In this document: positions 24,116 to 33,471 of the stretch, piece by piece
How positions within the stretch are numbered: position 1 is the stretch's first letter
Layout: each line of letters begins with the position of its first letter
Source: JAEEJA01 sp036343175
GTDB lineage: Bacteria; Bacillota; Clostridia; Lachnospirales; Lachnospiraceae
Length of the DNA: 64,000 nt
Assembly (NCBI GenBank): GCA_036343175.1
Contig: JAZASR010000004.1
Location: 53,753 to 117,752, forward strand
Direction: 5' to 3'
Notes under the pieces: model-generated
Told to the model about the DNA's origin: nothing
Databases searched by the model: none
The model's input: only the letters and a program-made list of their open reading frames with translations
Program-made: the position numbers and the translations under genes

Positions 24116-25345
24116 TCAAAGTGCCTGCAATGCCCTCTCCTTGACATACTTTATCTCATCAGCAAGTATGCAGAAGCCCGGTTCTTCTGCCTCGGACCTT
24201 TCAATAACTTCGTCAATATCGAACCATCTTACTGACTCGACCTCGGACTCCTGAACCGTTATATCCTTAATGTCTACAGGCTTTGTATATAAATAAGCCT
24301 TGCATACCTCAAAATTATCGAATACGCGACCGCCGAAGTTCTCCTCCTTATGGGCATGATGATGGACGAATACCCCGGCTCTGTCTGTTATTTCTATAAG
24401 ATCAGAAGGACCTGCCGTGATCCCGAGTTCTTCTTTCAATTCTCTCACCGCTGATCCCCTATAATCACATCCGGCCGGTATGTGGCCGGCACTGGAGGTA
24501 TCATAACAGCCGGGGTGTGAATCTTTATTGCTGCTCCTCTTTTGAAGAAGCACCTCTATTCTTCCTGTTTCACATGTTTCCCTGGCAGTGTTATTTTCGT
24601 TTTCTTCCCTCTGGTCTCTTTCCCCTGCACGGCGTACTATCCACAGGTGAGTAGTTCCATGGATATCCCCGTCCTGATGGACCAGCGTGCGCTCCTTTAT
24701 CCTGCCGGTGAGGCTTCCATCTTCATTCCTTATATCAAGGAACTCTTTTCCGGTGATCTTCATAAAACTTTCCATAACATCTTCAGTAGTCCCTGCGACT
24801 ATGCCCTCTATGCCATTGGAGCGGGCTCCCTCGATATTCTCAGGCTTATCATCGATGAATAAGCACTCCTCAGGATCGAGCGAATATTTCTTAAGAATTG
24901 CCTGGTACATCTCATCATGAGGCTTAAGTCCATGGATCTGATACGAGATGACCATGCCGTCAACATGTTTAAACAGCTCATAGCGCTCCTTTACGTAATT
25001 AAAGCCTTCTTCGCCATAATTTGAAAGGATGTACACCCTGTAGCCCGCCTCTTTTACGGCAAGCAGAAATGCCTGTGCGTACGGCATAAGAGGAAAGCTC
25101 TCATTGACATGCTCAAATATGAGTCTGAATTCCGGTTCAAGGTCAGGCGCAATTTCAATTGCCGCCCGGCATGCTTCAGCAAATTTAAGGGTACCCTTGT
25201 CAATACTCCTCCATACTCCATGCTCAAAAAGGACATCCATCATGCGGTCATTCTTCCGGCCCTTAATGCCGAATCCTTCCATGAAACGTGCAAAATCGAA
25301 ATCGATCATTACACCGCCCAGGTCAAATATTACATTCTTTATCAT
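24116..25345 (-). CDS. HAD hydrolase-NUDIX hydrolase fusion
   Basis: 409 residues from ATG 25345 (AAGGAG 5 nt upstream). Residues about 1-195 are a HAD domain of the YihX/epoxide-hydrolase-like kind: VIFDLGGVMIDFD, YILSNYGEEG and CLFIDDKPENIEGA. Residues about 215-409 are a NUDIX domain of the isopentenyl isomerase-like type (HLWIVRR, QKRSSNKDSHPGCYDTSSAG). The NUDIX box ends RELKEELGI as expected, but the first box Glu is replaced by Cys (GHIPAGCDYRGS). The two halves may act on linked steps of nucleotide or sugar phosphate clean-up; the substrate is unknown. It lies 20 bp after recO. Confidence 0.88.
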   Translation of the reverse strand: MIKNVIFDLGGVMIDFDFARFMEGFGIKGRKNDRMMDVLFEHGVWRSIDKGTLKFAEACRAAIEIAPDLEPEFRLIFEHVNESFPLMPYAQAFLLAVKEAGYRVYILSNYGEEGFNYVKERYELFKHVDGMVISYQIHGLKPHDEMYQAILKKYSLDPEECLFIDDKPENIEGARSNGIEGIVAGTTEDVMESFMKITGKEFLDIRNEDGSLTGRIKERTLVHQDGDIHGTTHLWIVRRAGERDQREENENNTARETCETGRIEVLLQKRSSNKDSHPGCYDTSSAGHIPAGCDYRGSAVRELKEELGITAGPSDLIEITDRAGVFVHHHAHKEENFGGRVFDNFEVCKAYLYTKPVDIKDITVQESEVESVRWFDIDEVIERSEAEEPGFCILADEIKYVKERALQAL

Positions 25346-25364
25346 ATTATCTCCTTCAAAAAAA

Positions 25365-26120
25365 CTACTCAAGGAACTTCAGGCTCCTGAACTTATAGTC
25401 TACATATGCCTGCATATATTCCTTCATGTATTTTTTCAGTTCTTCAAACACTTCTTCCTTTAATTCAAATGAAAACAGCTTTTGCGGATAAGCTGTATGA
25501 ATATATCTCAATGCATAAAGAGCGTCATGGGAAAACTTAATGCCGGGAAGCCCTGCAAACTCTTTGAACTTTTTCTGACAATCATCACATACCATGCTGC
25601 CCTTGCTTATGAAAAGCCTGGCATTATCGGAATTTACGGGCCTGGAGCACTTCATGCACCTGTAAAGCTCCGGTGCAATGCCTTCTATGAGCAGCAGCCT
25701 TTCCTCAAAGACCAGACGTATAAGGGCAGGATTTACAAGTCCTTTTACCAGGGCATTAAGCCCGTAAAAAAATAAATTTACTTCCCTGACTGCCTCCACA
25801 TTCTCACGCGTAAAATAGCGCAAAAGCTCTGCAAAGTATGAAGCCATGCAGAGCTTATCGTAGTCATTACCTATTTCGTCGAAATATTTCTTAATGCTGG
25901 CATTTGTCAGCGTGCAGCTATTGCGCCCTTCGATCAGCTTAAATTCTGCAAATGTAAATGGCATGACGCATGCTGACAGCGGACTGTTCTGCCTTCTTGC
26001 CCCGCGCGCGAAAGCGGAGATACGCCCAGATCCGGTCGTAAGGATCTCCACTCTGCTGTCATATTCACCGACCGGCGACTGTACCAGCACAACTCCATTT
26101 GAAGTTATCTCATTTATCAT
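25365..26120 (-). CDS. recO: DNA repair protein RecO
   Basis: 251 residues. An N-terminal OB fold (about 1-80, GVVLVQSPVGEYDSRVEIL and SGRISAFARGARRQ) precedes a helical domain with a zinc site: CMKC and CDDC about 20 residues apart (about 158-183). RecO helps load RecA onto SSB-coated single strands with RecR. The ribosome binding site is weak. It is followed closely by the HAD-NUDIX gene. Confidence 0.95.
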   Translation of the reverse strand: MINEITSNGVVLVQSPVGEYDSRVEILTTGSGRISAFARGARRQNSPLSACVMPFTFAEFKLIEGRNSCTLTNASIKKYFDEIGNDYDKLCMASYFAELLRYFTRENVEAVREVNLFFYGLNALVKGLVNPALIRLVFEERLLLIEGIAPELYRCMKCSRPVNSDNARLFISKGSMVCDDCQKKFKEFAGLPGIKFSHDALYALRYIHTAYPQKLFSFELKEEVFEELKKYMKEYMQAYVDYKFRSLKFLE

Positions 26121-26248
26121 TTATTATGACCCGCCTGATTCTGATAATTCCCCGGCAGTATCGATCCTGCCCGGAATGTATGATCTATATTATTATACAT
26201 CAGAGAACAGCTTATAAAATACCATCTTTATCTCACTTACTCACCGGG

Positions 26249-26340
26249 GCAGAAATATCAGATAAATTCACTATATTATCATGTTACTTACTAAAAGGGG
26301 GCAGGAATATCAGATAAGTCCATTATATTTTCATTTAATC
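26249..26340 (-). repeat. 52-bp tandem duplication after the GH25 gene
   Basis: Two copies start at 26249 and 26301, 52 bp apart, sharing ATATCAGATAA and a TATATT-containing tail. The array ends at the GH25 stop codon (26343). The remainder of the recO-GH25 gap shows nothing else. Confidence 0.8.
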
Positions 26341-26342
26341 TC

Positions 26343-28097
26343 TCATGAGAGCAGAATATATCCCGAAAAGATCTCCTTATTATCGGAAAAGCGGACCTTT
26401 GTCCATGTATTGCCGTCTTCATCAGTTACAGTTCCCATATTCTGAAATGATCTTCCTGCGGGAATCTCTGCCATTACATCAGCGTCTTCTGCTGCCTTAC
26501 CCAGTATGACCGTATTTTCAGATACAGCGCCCCGCTTATACATCTTGAATGAGGCCGTACCAAAGCGCACATAGCCGCTGTATGACTTACCTTTGTTTTC
26601 ATAGGTAAAGTGATAAAATGCCTTTCCATTCTTCCTGTACGTAATGCCATTGTAAATAATGTTCATTCCCTTTGGAACTGTGACTTTTTTCTTTTTGCTG
26701 CCGGGGGTCTTCATAAGCACAAGCTTCTTACTCATGTTTGTGATCTTATCGGGCATGGCGGCGCATGTTGCATTTTTCCAGGATGTATAGACCTTTGATC
26801 CATCTGAAGATACGGCAAAGCCCCTGACCCTGTATGAGTACTCCCTGTACTTCTGGACATTTGTGTCTTTATATGACAGAGTCCCGGCGCTTTTTATGGT
26901 CTTTACAGTGCCAAAGCTCTCGTCATAATATCTCTTTCGCTGTATCTGGAAACCGGTACATCCCGAATTCCCATTCCAGCTCAATTTTATATATTTTTTC
27001 GCAGTTTTTACTGAAAGATCCTTAAGATCATCGGGAATAATATCAAAGTTAACAGTCAGGGTACCCTTGTATGCGTTAATACCGGTAAGCTTAACAGTCG
27101 CTTTGCCGACATTCACGTTGTTGCTGTAAGCAGCAGTATAGTCTGTGCCAGGCGTCAGCAGAACATCACCGACAGTAAGACTTATTTCCGGAGTGATCTG
27201 TTCACCGGTATATACCTGATCGTCGATATTATCGATCTCACCTTCCTTTGAAATGGAGATCCTTTCAGCCGGCTTAACCGTATTACCGCTTCCGGGAGCT
27301 GATCCTCCGGCAGAGAGCGCTTCATTTATGTCTGTGGAAGTATAGAAGAAATTACAGTCTACATTACCTGTTATGCCATCGACACTGCCCTTGCTTGTAT
27401 ATTGCCAATAGCTGTAGCTGCCGGCATATTTTGACTGTGATGTGTAGTTGGCAAGCCATATCTTGTACTTCTGCTCAAGCTCCGCGCCATTCAAAGTTAC
27501 TGTCAGATCTGACATGTTGGCATAAACACAGGGTGTGTACCCTGCAGAAGCTATCTTATCGCAGAAAGCGCTGACCATCTCTGTGTATCCTTCCCTGCCC
27601 AGAGCGGCATTGAACATCCTTCCGCCTCCATTGACCGACTCAAAGTCAATAGCTACAGGCATATTTACAGTATATCCCTGCAGGTGGTCGATACAGAACT
27701 GTGCTTCTTCTTCAGCTTCAGCAACGCTTACCGCCTGAGAAAAGAAATATACACCGGTACGGACGCCGGCTAAAGCGGCATTTTTCATATTCTGCTCATA
27801 ATAAGAGTCTATGGCGATGGCTCCGGATCCTGAGAATCTGTTTCCTATTCTGATAAATGCGTATTCCACGCCAGCTGCCTTTGCTTTGGTCCAGTCGATA
27901 TCCTTCTGATACTTTGAGACATCTATCCCGTTGATAATATTCATTGCGGCATGTGATGCGCTGTGATAATAAACGGCATCTGCAAATATGCTTTCAGTTG
28001 ACTCCTCTGCAGAAGCCTTAACAGAAGAAAAAGCTGTTATGACAGTGAAAACCGCGATCAATGAATATATTGTCAATAATAATCTTTTATATAACAT
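26343..28097 (-). CDS. secreted GH25 lysozyme with cell-wall modules
   Basis: 584 residues. The signal peptide ends near residue 30 (VKASAEE). The GH25 muramidase domain (about 56-255) has GIDVSKYQKDIDW, AFIRIG, and the catalytic pair in VAIDFESVN. After it come an Ig-like module (about 285-355), a fibronectin-like module (about 358-445) and two SH3-like segments (about 465-520 and 525-584). It should cut the glycan backbone of peptidoglycan outside the cell, in wall turnover or against other bacteria. It is a single-gene unit. Confidence 0.94.
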   Translation of the reverse strand: MLYKRLLLTIYSLIAVFTVITAFSSVKASAEESTESIFADAVYYHSASHAAMNIINGIDVSKYQKDIDWTKAKAAGVEYAFIRIGNRFSGSGAIAIDSYYEQNMKNAALAGVRTGVYFFSQAVSVAEAEEEAQFCIDHLQGYTVNMPVAIDFESVNGGGRMFNAALGREGYTEMVSAFCDKIASAGYTPCVYANMSDLTVTLNGAELEQKYKIWLANYTSQSKYAGSYSYWQYTSKGSVDGITGNVDCNFFYTSTDINEALSAGGSAPGSGNTVKPAERISISKEGEIDNIDDQVYTGEQITPEISLTVGDVLLTPGTDYTAAYSNNVNVGKATVKLTGINAYKGTLTVNFDIIPDDLKDLSVKTAKKYIKLSWNGNSGCTGFQIQRKRYYDESFGTVKTIKSAGTLSYKDTNVQKYREYSYRVRGFAVSSDGSKVYTSWKNATCAAMPDKITNMSKKLVLMKTPGSKKKKVTVPKGMNIIYNGITYRKNGKAFYHFTYENKGKSYSGYVRFGTASFKMYKRGAVSENTVILGKAAEDADVMAEIPAGRSFQNMGTVTDEDGNTWTKVRFSDNKEIFSGYILLS

Positions 28098-28197
28098 CCT
28101 CTGACTATCCCCATTTCAATATTTCTAAAAAAGTGCTTATATCAGTATATCAGACATTGAAAATTCATACAAATGAGGCATCTTACAAAAACATTAC

Positions 28198-28230
28198 AAA
28201 AAAGCTCCGGACTTTTAGTAAGCCCGGAGC
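28198..28230 (-). terminator. terminator of the pseudokinase operon
   Basis: Stem GCTCCGG (28204-28210) with CCGGAGC (28224-28230), followed on the minus strand by a six-base T run. It lies 134 nt after the stop codon at 28364. Confidence 0.8.
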
Positions 28231-28292
28231 CTTATACAGTAAAATCACTGCATTAAATGTGCCTGGATCTTAAATTTATGTGATGATACATT

Positions 28293-28356
28293 TTTTCAGA
28301 CCGACAGTCATATTATCTTCACAATTTTCAGACCGACAGATCATATTGCCTTCACG
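28293..28356 (-). repeat. 32-bp tandem duplication after the 988-residue gene
   Basis: TTTTCAGACCGACAG occurs at 28293 and 28325, followed each time by a similar CATATT...TTCAC tail. It begins within 10 nt of the stop codon (28364). Confidence 0.85.
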
Positions 28357-28363
28357 ATGATCT

Positions 28364-31330
28364 TTATTTTCTTCTTCCGAACAGACCTCTCTTTTTATTG
28401 GCAGCCTGATCGGAACTATTGGACATGCTCTCACGGATGAAGAGATCCATGAGATCGTCCTTATTCTCAGGAAGATCTTCCTTTGGTTTAAGATCCTTTT
28501 GAGAATTTCCGCGAAGCACAGCTGCCGGATTGGACGCAGGCTTCCCGCCAGGCTCTACAACTTTTGAAGGTCTTGAATAAAATCTGCTCTTCTTCTCTGC
28601 CTTTGATGCAGCTAAAGCTCCATGGGTCTCCTTGCTCTCCTGTATAAAAAGCTCCATAAGGTCATCCTTATTGTCAGGAAGACTCTCGTCAACTACAGGC
28701 TTTGGCTGTGCCTGTGTCCCCTGTACTCCCTTTGCGATCCTGGTTCCGATATTTCCTATGTTAGAACCAAGATTTGACAGACTGTCACGAACAGATGACT
28801 TCTGAGCCGGAGCATTATCGATCTCATTTCTGATCGCCATGAAGTTATCAAATGCTTCATCCTTTTCCTTCTGCTTCTTAAGGTCGGAGTTCATAGTTGC
28901 TGAACCTGCGCCTGGCGCTGCTGCAGATGATGCCCCCGGGATCTTTGAGTCATTACCTGCAGTCTTTACCCCAAGTCCTGTATAACGGACTTTTGTTGGA
29001 GCAGGATTAATTGCCGGATTCCTTTCCGGTCTCTTATCGATCTCATTAAATAGTGATGCTAATTTATCAGCGCTTACCTCAGCATTTGCTGCAGCTTTAC
29101 CATCTGAGGTCTTTGAAGCTTCGGCGGTCTTTTCTTCAGCAGCTTCTGCTTTTCTTTCACCTTTTCCAGCTTCTGCAGCAGGGACGTCAGACGTGGTGAC
29201 TTCACTGGTCTCAGCAGGGGCGTCAGCCGGGGAGGCTTCACTGGTCACGATAGCAGCGTCAGCCGGAGCGGCTTCACTGGTCACGGCAGAAGCTTCAGCC
29301 GGAGCGGTATTATCGGCAGTTTGAACTGCACCTTCAGGCTCCGCGCCGGAAGTATCATTTACAGGCTCCGCATGGGCATTATCCGCAGCTGCACTTTCTG
29401 CAGGAGCGCTCTCTTCAGGAGCTTCATTTACATTATCATAAGGATTGGCAACTTCTTCAGGTGCGTCTTGAGCTGCTGCTCCAGCCGCTGCTTCAGGTGC
29501 TGCCTGAGGAGCATTCATATCCTGGGCAGGATTCTCATTAATAAATGAATCCTCATCATATGCATTTTTGTATGGATCAGGCTGCGGGGTATTTACGGAC
29601 TGCATGCCATATTGATCAGGCTGCGGCGCATTTACGGACTGCATGCCATATTGATAAGCCTGAGGCGCATTTCCTGTCTGCCTTTCGTAAGCTTCTGCCA
29701 TAGGTACTGTATATGCTGCCTGCTGGCTTTCTGCCGGCTGACCATATCCCATGCCCGTATTCATATTCTGCTGACCGGACTGATTATTCTGCTGTGCATA
29801 CTGACCATTCTGCTGACCGGACTGATTATTCAGATATGGATTGGTCGCAGCTGCCTTTCTTGCAGCCGCATTCCTGAGCTCGGCATCGGCATTCTTATCG
29901 TTTAAGATAGCCTCAAGGGGATCTACGAAATCATCCTGAGCCTGTGAGGAGCTTCCTCCGCCGATACCGAAGAATCCCCTTCTTCTGCTCTGAGGCTGAG
30001 GCGTATTTGCAGAATCCTCCTTCAGGAGGGATGCAAAGTTATCAAGGGCTTCTGACTTTGAAGCCGGTGTAGGCGCGCCGACTGTCGGTCTGTCAGGATA
30101 TGTCGAACCGGCTGCAGATCCTTGAGGTGCCTGTGTGCCGCCGCCAAAGAATCTGCTTTTCTTTTGAGGCTTCTGCCCATATGAATCATCCTTCAGAAGA
30201 GATGCAAAGTTATCGAGGGCTTCCTGCTTTGTAGATGATGCCGGCGCTCCAGGGGAATCCGGTCCTGCAGAGGCCTGTGAAGAGCCGCCCAGGAGAGCCT
30301 CATTAACAGCTGAGGTATTGATGCGTCCTGTATTTCCCGATGGAGATGCAGGAGCAGGTATAGGCTTTACTTCCTCTTTCTTCAGGATATCAGAAAGATC
30401 GAGCATAGACTGGAAACGATCTTCAGGCTTAAGTGAAAGGCCTTTTAAGATAGCATCCTGCTTTGCCTTATCGAACTTGATATTCAATTCATCAAATGTC
30501 TTCAGGACCTCGCCTTTTTCACGGGACTCCGAATCAGGAGGGACTATGCCTGTTATCATGAAGTACAGGGTCGCGCACATGCCGTATACATCTGTAAACG
30601 GCCCGACCTTGCCATCGGGATCGAGCTCTTCCGGAGGAGCATATCCCGGATCCTGGTCGATATCAAGGATATTATTGGAAGTGGCATGTGCAACATCAAA
30701 GTTTATGAGCACTGCTTCTTTCTTCTTAAGATCGAGTATGACATTCTTAGGACAGATATTTAAATGATAAGTGCCTGATTTGTGGATCCTCCCAAGAGAA
30801 GCTATCACAGGGTTCATCATTTTAAGAACTACATCGGAGCGGATGTGGCTGTTCTTTGCAATAAGAGCATCTGTATCCTCACCCTCACCATACTTGTATA
30901 TTACATAAATGGTATTGTTCTCATTGATAATGTCATGAACAGAAGTGATGCCGGGCATCTCATTGAAGATCTCGATCCTCTTGCCTACACGCTCGTAGTT
31001 CTGCATGCCCTGCCTGTAATCTTCATCGCGGCCGCTGACCGGATGTATGAACTTCTCGCCATCACTTGTATCTCTTTTGGAAATATCCTGCGGAAAATAT
31101 TCCTTTATAACGACCTTCATGTTTTCAAAATTGTCCCATCCCATATATGAAGCACAATACTTGGTCGCATGCAGCATGACACCTATAAGATATCTGTTCC
31201 TTATAAAAGATCCCGGCTGCAGGTACATTTTATCGGTCTCATAACCCGACGCATCGAACCCACATTCCTTACATGGCCCTTCGTCTGTCAGCGGACTCAT
31301 GCACTTAATACAACGCTTATTTGCCTCCAT
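28364..31330 (-). CDS. zinc-ribbon pseudokinase with long low-complexity tail
   Basis: 988 residues. A CxxC-x9-CxxC zinc ribbon (Cys7, 10, 20, 23) precedes a protein-kinase-like fold (about 40-330). The ATP lysine is present (VVIKEYFP), but the catalytic loop reads HLNICPKN (Asn for the HRD Asp, Cys for Lys) and DFG is NFD. It is thus expected to lack kinase activity. The tail (about 330-988) is disordered, with Gln/Asn-rich and Ala/Pro/Glu-rich parts. It carries repeated short motifs: EALDNFASLLK twice, each followed by basic residues and FFG, and NKDDLM(E/D)LFI(Q/R)ES twice. No membrane helix is seen, so it is probably cytosolic. Last gene of its operon, 154 bp after its paralogue. Confidence 0.85.
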   Translation of the reverse strand: MEANKRCIKCMSPLTDEGPCKECGFDASGYETDKMYLQPGSFIRNRYLIGVMLHATKYCASYMGWDNFENMKVVIKEYFPQDISKRDTSDGEKFIHPVSGRDEDYRQGMQNYERVGKRIEIFNEMPGITSVHDIINENNTIYVIYKYGEGEDTDALIAKNSHIRSDVVLKMMNPVIASLGRIHKSGTYHLNICPKNVILDLKKKEAVLINFDVAHATSNNILDIDQDPGYAPPEELDPDGKVGPFTDVYGMCATLYFMITGIVPPDSESREKGEVLKTFDELNIKFDKAKQDAILKGLSLKPEDRFQSMLDLSDILKKEEVKPIPAPASPSGNTGRINTSAVNEALLGGSSQASAGPDSPGAPASSTKQEALDNFASLLKDDSYGQKPQKKSRFFGGGTQAPQGSAAGSTYPDRPTVGAPTPASKSEALDNFASLLKEDSANTPQPQSRRRGFFGIGGGSSSQAQDDFVDPLEAILNDKNADAELRNAAARKAAATNPYLNNQSGQQNGQYAQQNNQSGQQNMNTGMGYGQPAESQQAAYTVPMAEAYERQTGNAPQAYQYGMQSVNAPQPDQYGMQSVNTPQPDPYKNAYDEDSFINENPAQDMNAPQAAPEAAAGAAAQDAPEEVANPYDNVNEAPEESAPAESAAADNAHAEPVNDTSGAEPEGAVQTADNTAPAEASAVTSEAAPADAAIVTSEASPADAPAETSEVTTSDVPAAEAGKGERKAEAAEEKTAEASKTSDGKAAANAEVSADKLASLFNEIDKRPERNPAINPAPTKVRYTGLGVKTAGNDSKIPGASSAAAPGAGSATMNSDLKKQKEKDEAFDNFMAIRNEIDNAPAQKSSVRDSLSNLGSNIGNIGTRIAKGVQGTQAQPKPVVDESLPDNKDDLMELFIQESKETHGALAASKAEKKSRFYSRPSKVVEPGGKPASNPAAVLRGNSQKDLKPKEDLPENKDDLMDLFIRESMSNSSDQAANKKRGLFGRRK

Positions 31331-31484
31331 AGCTGCTTCTCCTTCTTATGATAACCTCTAATACATTTATTGTGGTGAAAGTCTTTTAAAGTTTCTGTGC
31401 ACGGCACTTTAAAAAGGCTTTTTTGAACCTGTATCCTCATAGACCTGATACAGGGCTTGATACAGATCAGATAACAATACCGCA

Positions 31485-33449
31485 TCAGCCAAACGGGTTG
31501 GCAGGTGCCGCAGGTTTTGCAGGTGCCGCAGGCTTTGCCGGTGCTGCAGGCTTTGCCGGTGCTGCAGGAGCAGCCGGTGCCGGCTTCTTACCAAGGCTCG
31601 GTACTATAGCGACCTCAGTCTTCTTATCGACCTTCTTGCCTTTCTTAACTGACTGACTGATGATATCTCCCTTATCAACGGAGTCGGAGTACTGTCCATC
31701 CTTTACCTTAGCCTTAAGTCCTGCATCTTTAAGCTTAGCGACTGCCTTGTCCTTTGACATGCCCGTAACTGAAGGAACTGTGATCTTCTCAGCTCCTTTG
31801 CTCACAGTAATTACTATCTCGGACTGATCGCCGCTCTTATAAGTGGTATCAGGATCTATAGACTGGCTGATGACCTTGCCCTTCTCAACCTTATCACTGA
31901 ATTCTTCCTCTACTGTTACTGTAAGCTGATCATCACCAAGGGAGGCAATTGCATCCTTAGCTTCATCTGCGGTCTTCCCCATAACATCTACCATCGTGAT
32001 ATCTGCTGCCTCTGAAGTTTCTGATGAAGAGGACGCATCAGAAGATGATGTTGAGCTTGTATTATTCTCTGTGGCTGCCTGTGTCGGAGCAGGCGCTGTT
32101 TTTGCAGTCTGTGTATTGCTCTTCTTTGAGCCCGATACAGCTATGATAATGATGACTGCTGCGAGCAGGACGGCCGCTCCTATAACTATCTTAAGGTGAT
32201 CCTTTATGAAATCCACAGCCGGATTGGACCTGCTGTACGATTCGTCATCCCTGATGGATATAAAAGAATCGATAACATCATCCTTGCCGCTGTGCGGAAG
32301 TTCCTTCTTTGGCGGAGCTGTACTTTCAGAAGATGCGGCATGACCGGTGGATGCTGCTCCCATGCCGGCAGATGCAGTGCCAGCGCCGGCGCTATAGTTC
32401 GATCCGTGAGATGCGTGACCACCGCCTGCTGCAGGCGCCGTATGCGCTGCTGCAGAAGCATCAGATTGCTTTACATATGAGAAGCTCGTTGTATTGTAAA
32501 GCTCCTTGTAGAGCTCTTCCATAGTCTGGAAACGGTCTGTCTCCTTAACTGCGAGGCCCTTCATGATAGCATTCATTTTCTTCATGCCGAAGTCAAGGCC
32601 GAATGCATCGAATGGCTTCAATTCATCGCTTCTCTCTCTTTCAACTGCTGAAGGAGGAACGACTCCCGTAATAATATAATAAAGTACTGCACAGATCTCG
32701 TAGACATCTGTCCAGGCTCCCAGATTGGCATTTTCATAATATTCTTCATCAGGCGCGAAGCCATCCTTAAGTAAGAATGCTCTGCCGCCATTGACCGTTG
32801 CGCGCGCAGTATCGAAGTTCAAAAGCTTCGCATCCCTGCCGTGATTGACCATGATATCATCGGGACTGATGTTATAATGCATCATGCCGATCTTATGGAC
32901 CTTGCCTAAAGAACCGATGACAGGACGCATAAGTTCCAGGGCTTTCTCAGGTGTAAGCTTTCCCTTTGATGAAATGTATGTCCTGAGTGTTACTCCCTCG
33001 ACATATTCCATAACAAGGTAGGCCGTGCCATTTTCCTTGAATGTATCATATACAGTTACGACCCCCGGAAAATCACCGATCATGGATATCTTGTGAGTCT
33101 CCGACTCATAGCTCTTTACTCCTTCACGATACATCTGGTGATAAGACGGATCATAGGCATCCACGCTGTTATTGCCTGTCGTAGTATCACGCATGGCGAT
33201 CTGTCTTGGATAATATTCCTTAACAGCGACCTTTTTATTCTCGACCATATCCCAGCCAATGTAAGTAATACCATAATCACCTTCACCGACTGCTATTCCT
33301 GTAAGATATCTGTTATGTATAGTGCTGCCCGGCTGCAGACGGTAAGGCACTGCCTTCTGGTTGTCATTATGGGAACCACAGTTCTTGCAGACGCCTTTCT
33401 CATCGAGCTCTCCCATACATTTATAGCAACGATTAAATTCTGATGACAT
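31485..33449 (-). CDS. membrane zinc-ribbon pseudokinase with two PASTA domains
   Basis: 654 residues from ATG 33449 (AGGA upstream; the frame extends 18 codons further without a site). A zinc ribbon (Cys8, 11, 21, 24) precedes a kinase-like domain (about 40-320) with intact glycine loop GEGDYGITYIG and lysine VAVKEYYP, but a catalytic loop HYNISPDD and NFD in place of DFG, so likely inactive. A linker has KDDVIDSFISIRDDES, a membrane helix (about 422-444), two PASTA domains outside the cell (about 480-550 and 550-618) and a Pro/Ala/Lys tail built from 18-bp DNA repeats (31500-31575). The layout copies PrkC/Stk1 kinases that sense muropeptides, but with a dead kinase. Confidence 0.87.
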   Translation of the reverse strand: MSSEFNRCYKCMGELDEKGVCKNCGSHNDNQKAVPYRLQPGSTIHNRYLTGIAVGEGDYGITYIGWDMVENKKVAVKEYYPRQIAMRDTTTGNNSVDAYDPSYHQMYREGVKSYESETHKISMIGDFPGVVTVYDTFKENGTAYLVMEYVEGVTLRTYISSKGKLTPEKALELMRPVIGSLGKVHKIGMMHYNISPDDIMVNHGRDAKLLNFDTARATVNGGRAFLLKDGFAPDEEYYENANLGAWTDVYEICAVLYYIITGVVPPSAVERERSDELKPFDAFGLDFGMKKMNAIMKGLAVKETDRFQTMEELYKELYNTTSFSYVKQSDASAAAHTAPAAGGGHASHGSNYSAGAGTASAGMGAASTGHAASSESTAPPKKELPHSGKDDVIDSFISIRDDESYSRSNPAVDFIKDHLKIVIGAAVLLAAVIIIIAVSGSKKSNTQTAKTAPAPTQAATENNTSSTSSSDASSSSETSEAADITMVDVMGKTADEAKDAIASLGDDQLTVTVEEEFSDKVEKGKVISQSIDPDTTYKSGDQSEIVITVSKGAEKITVPSVTGMSKDKAVAKLKDAGLKAKVKDGQYSDSVDKGDIISQSVKKGKKVDKKTEVAIVPSLGKKPAPAAPAAPAKPAAPAKPAAPAKPAAPANPFG

Positions 33450-33471
33450 ATAATGTTCCTCGATTCTCCTA

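Noticed and set aside
24116..25372. Longer start for the HAD-NUDIX protein at 25372
   Set aside because: The extra codons begin with TTG without a site and contain the ribosome binding site of ATG 25345.
31423..31656. Gly/Ala-rich plus-strand frame with AAGFAG repeats
   Set aside because: It is the complement of the 18-bp repeats coding the Pro/Ala/Lys tail of the PASTA pseudokinase.
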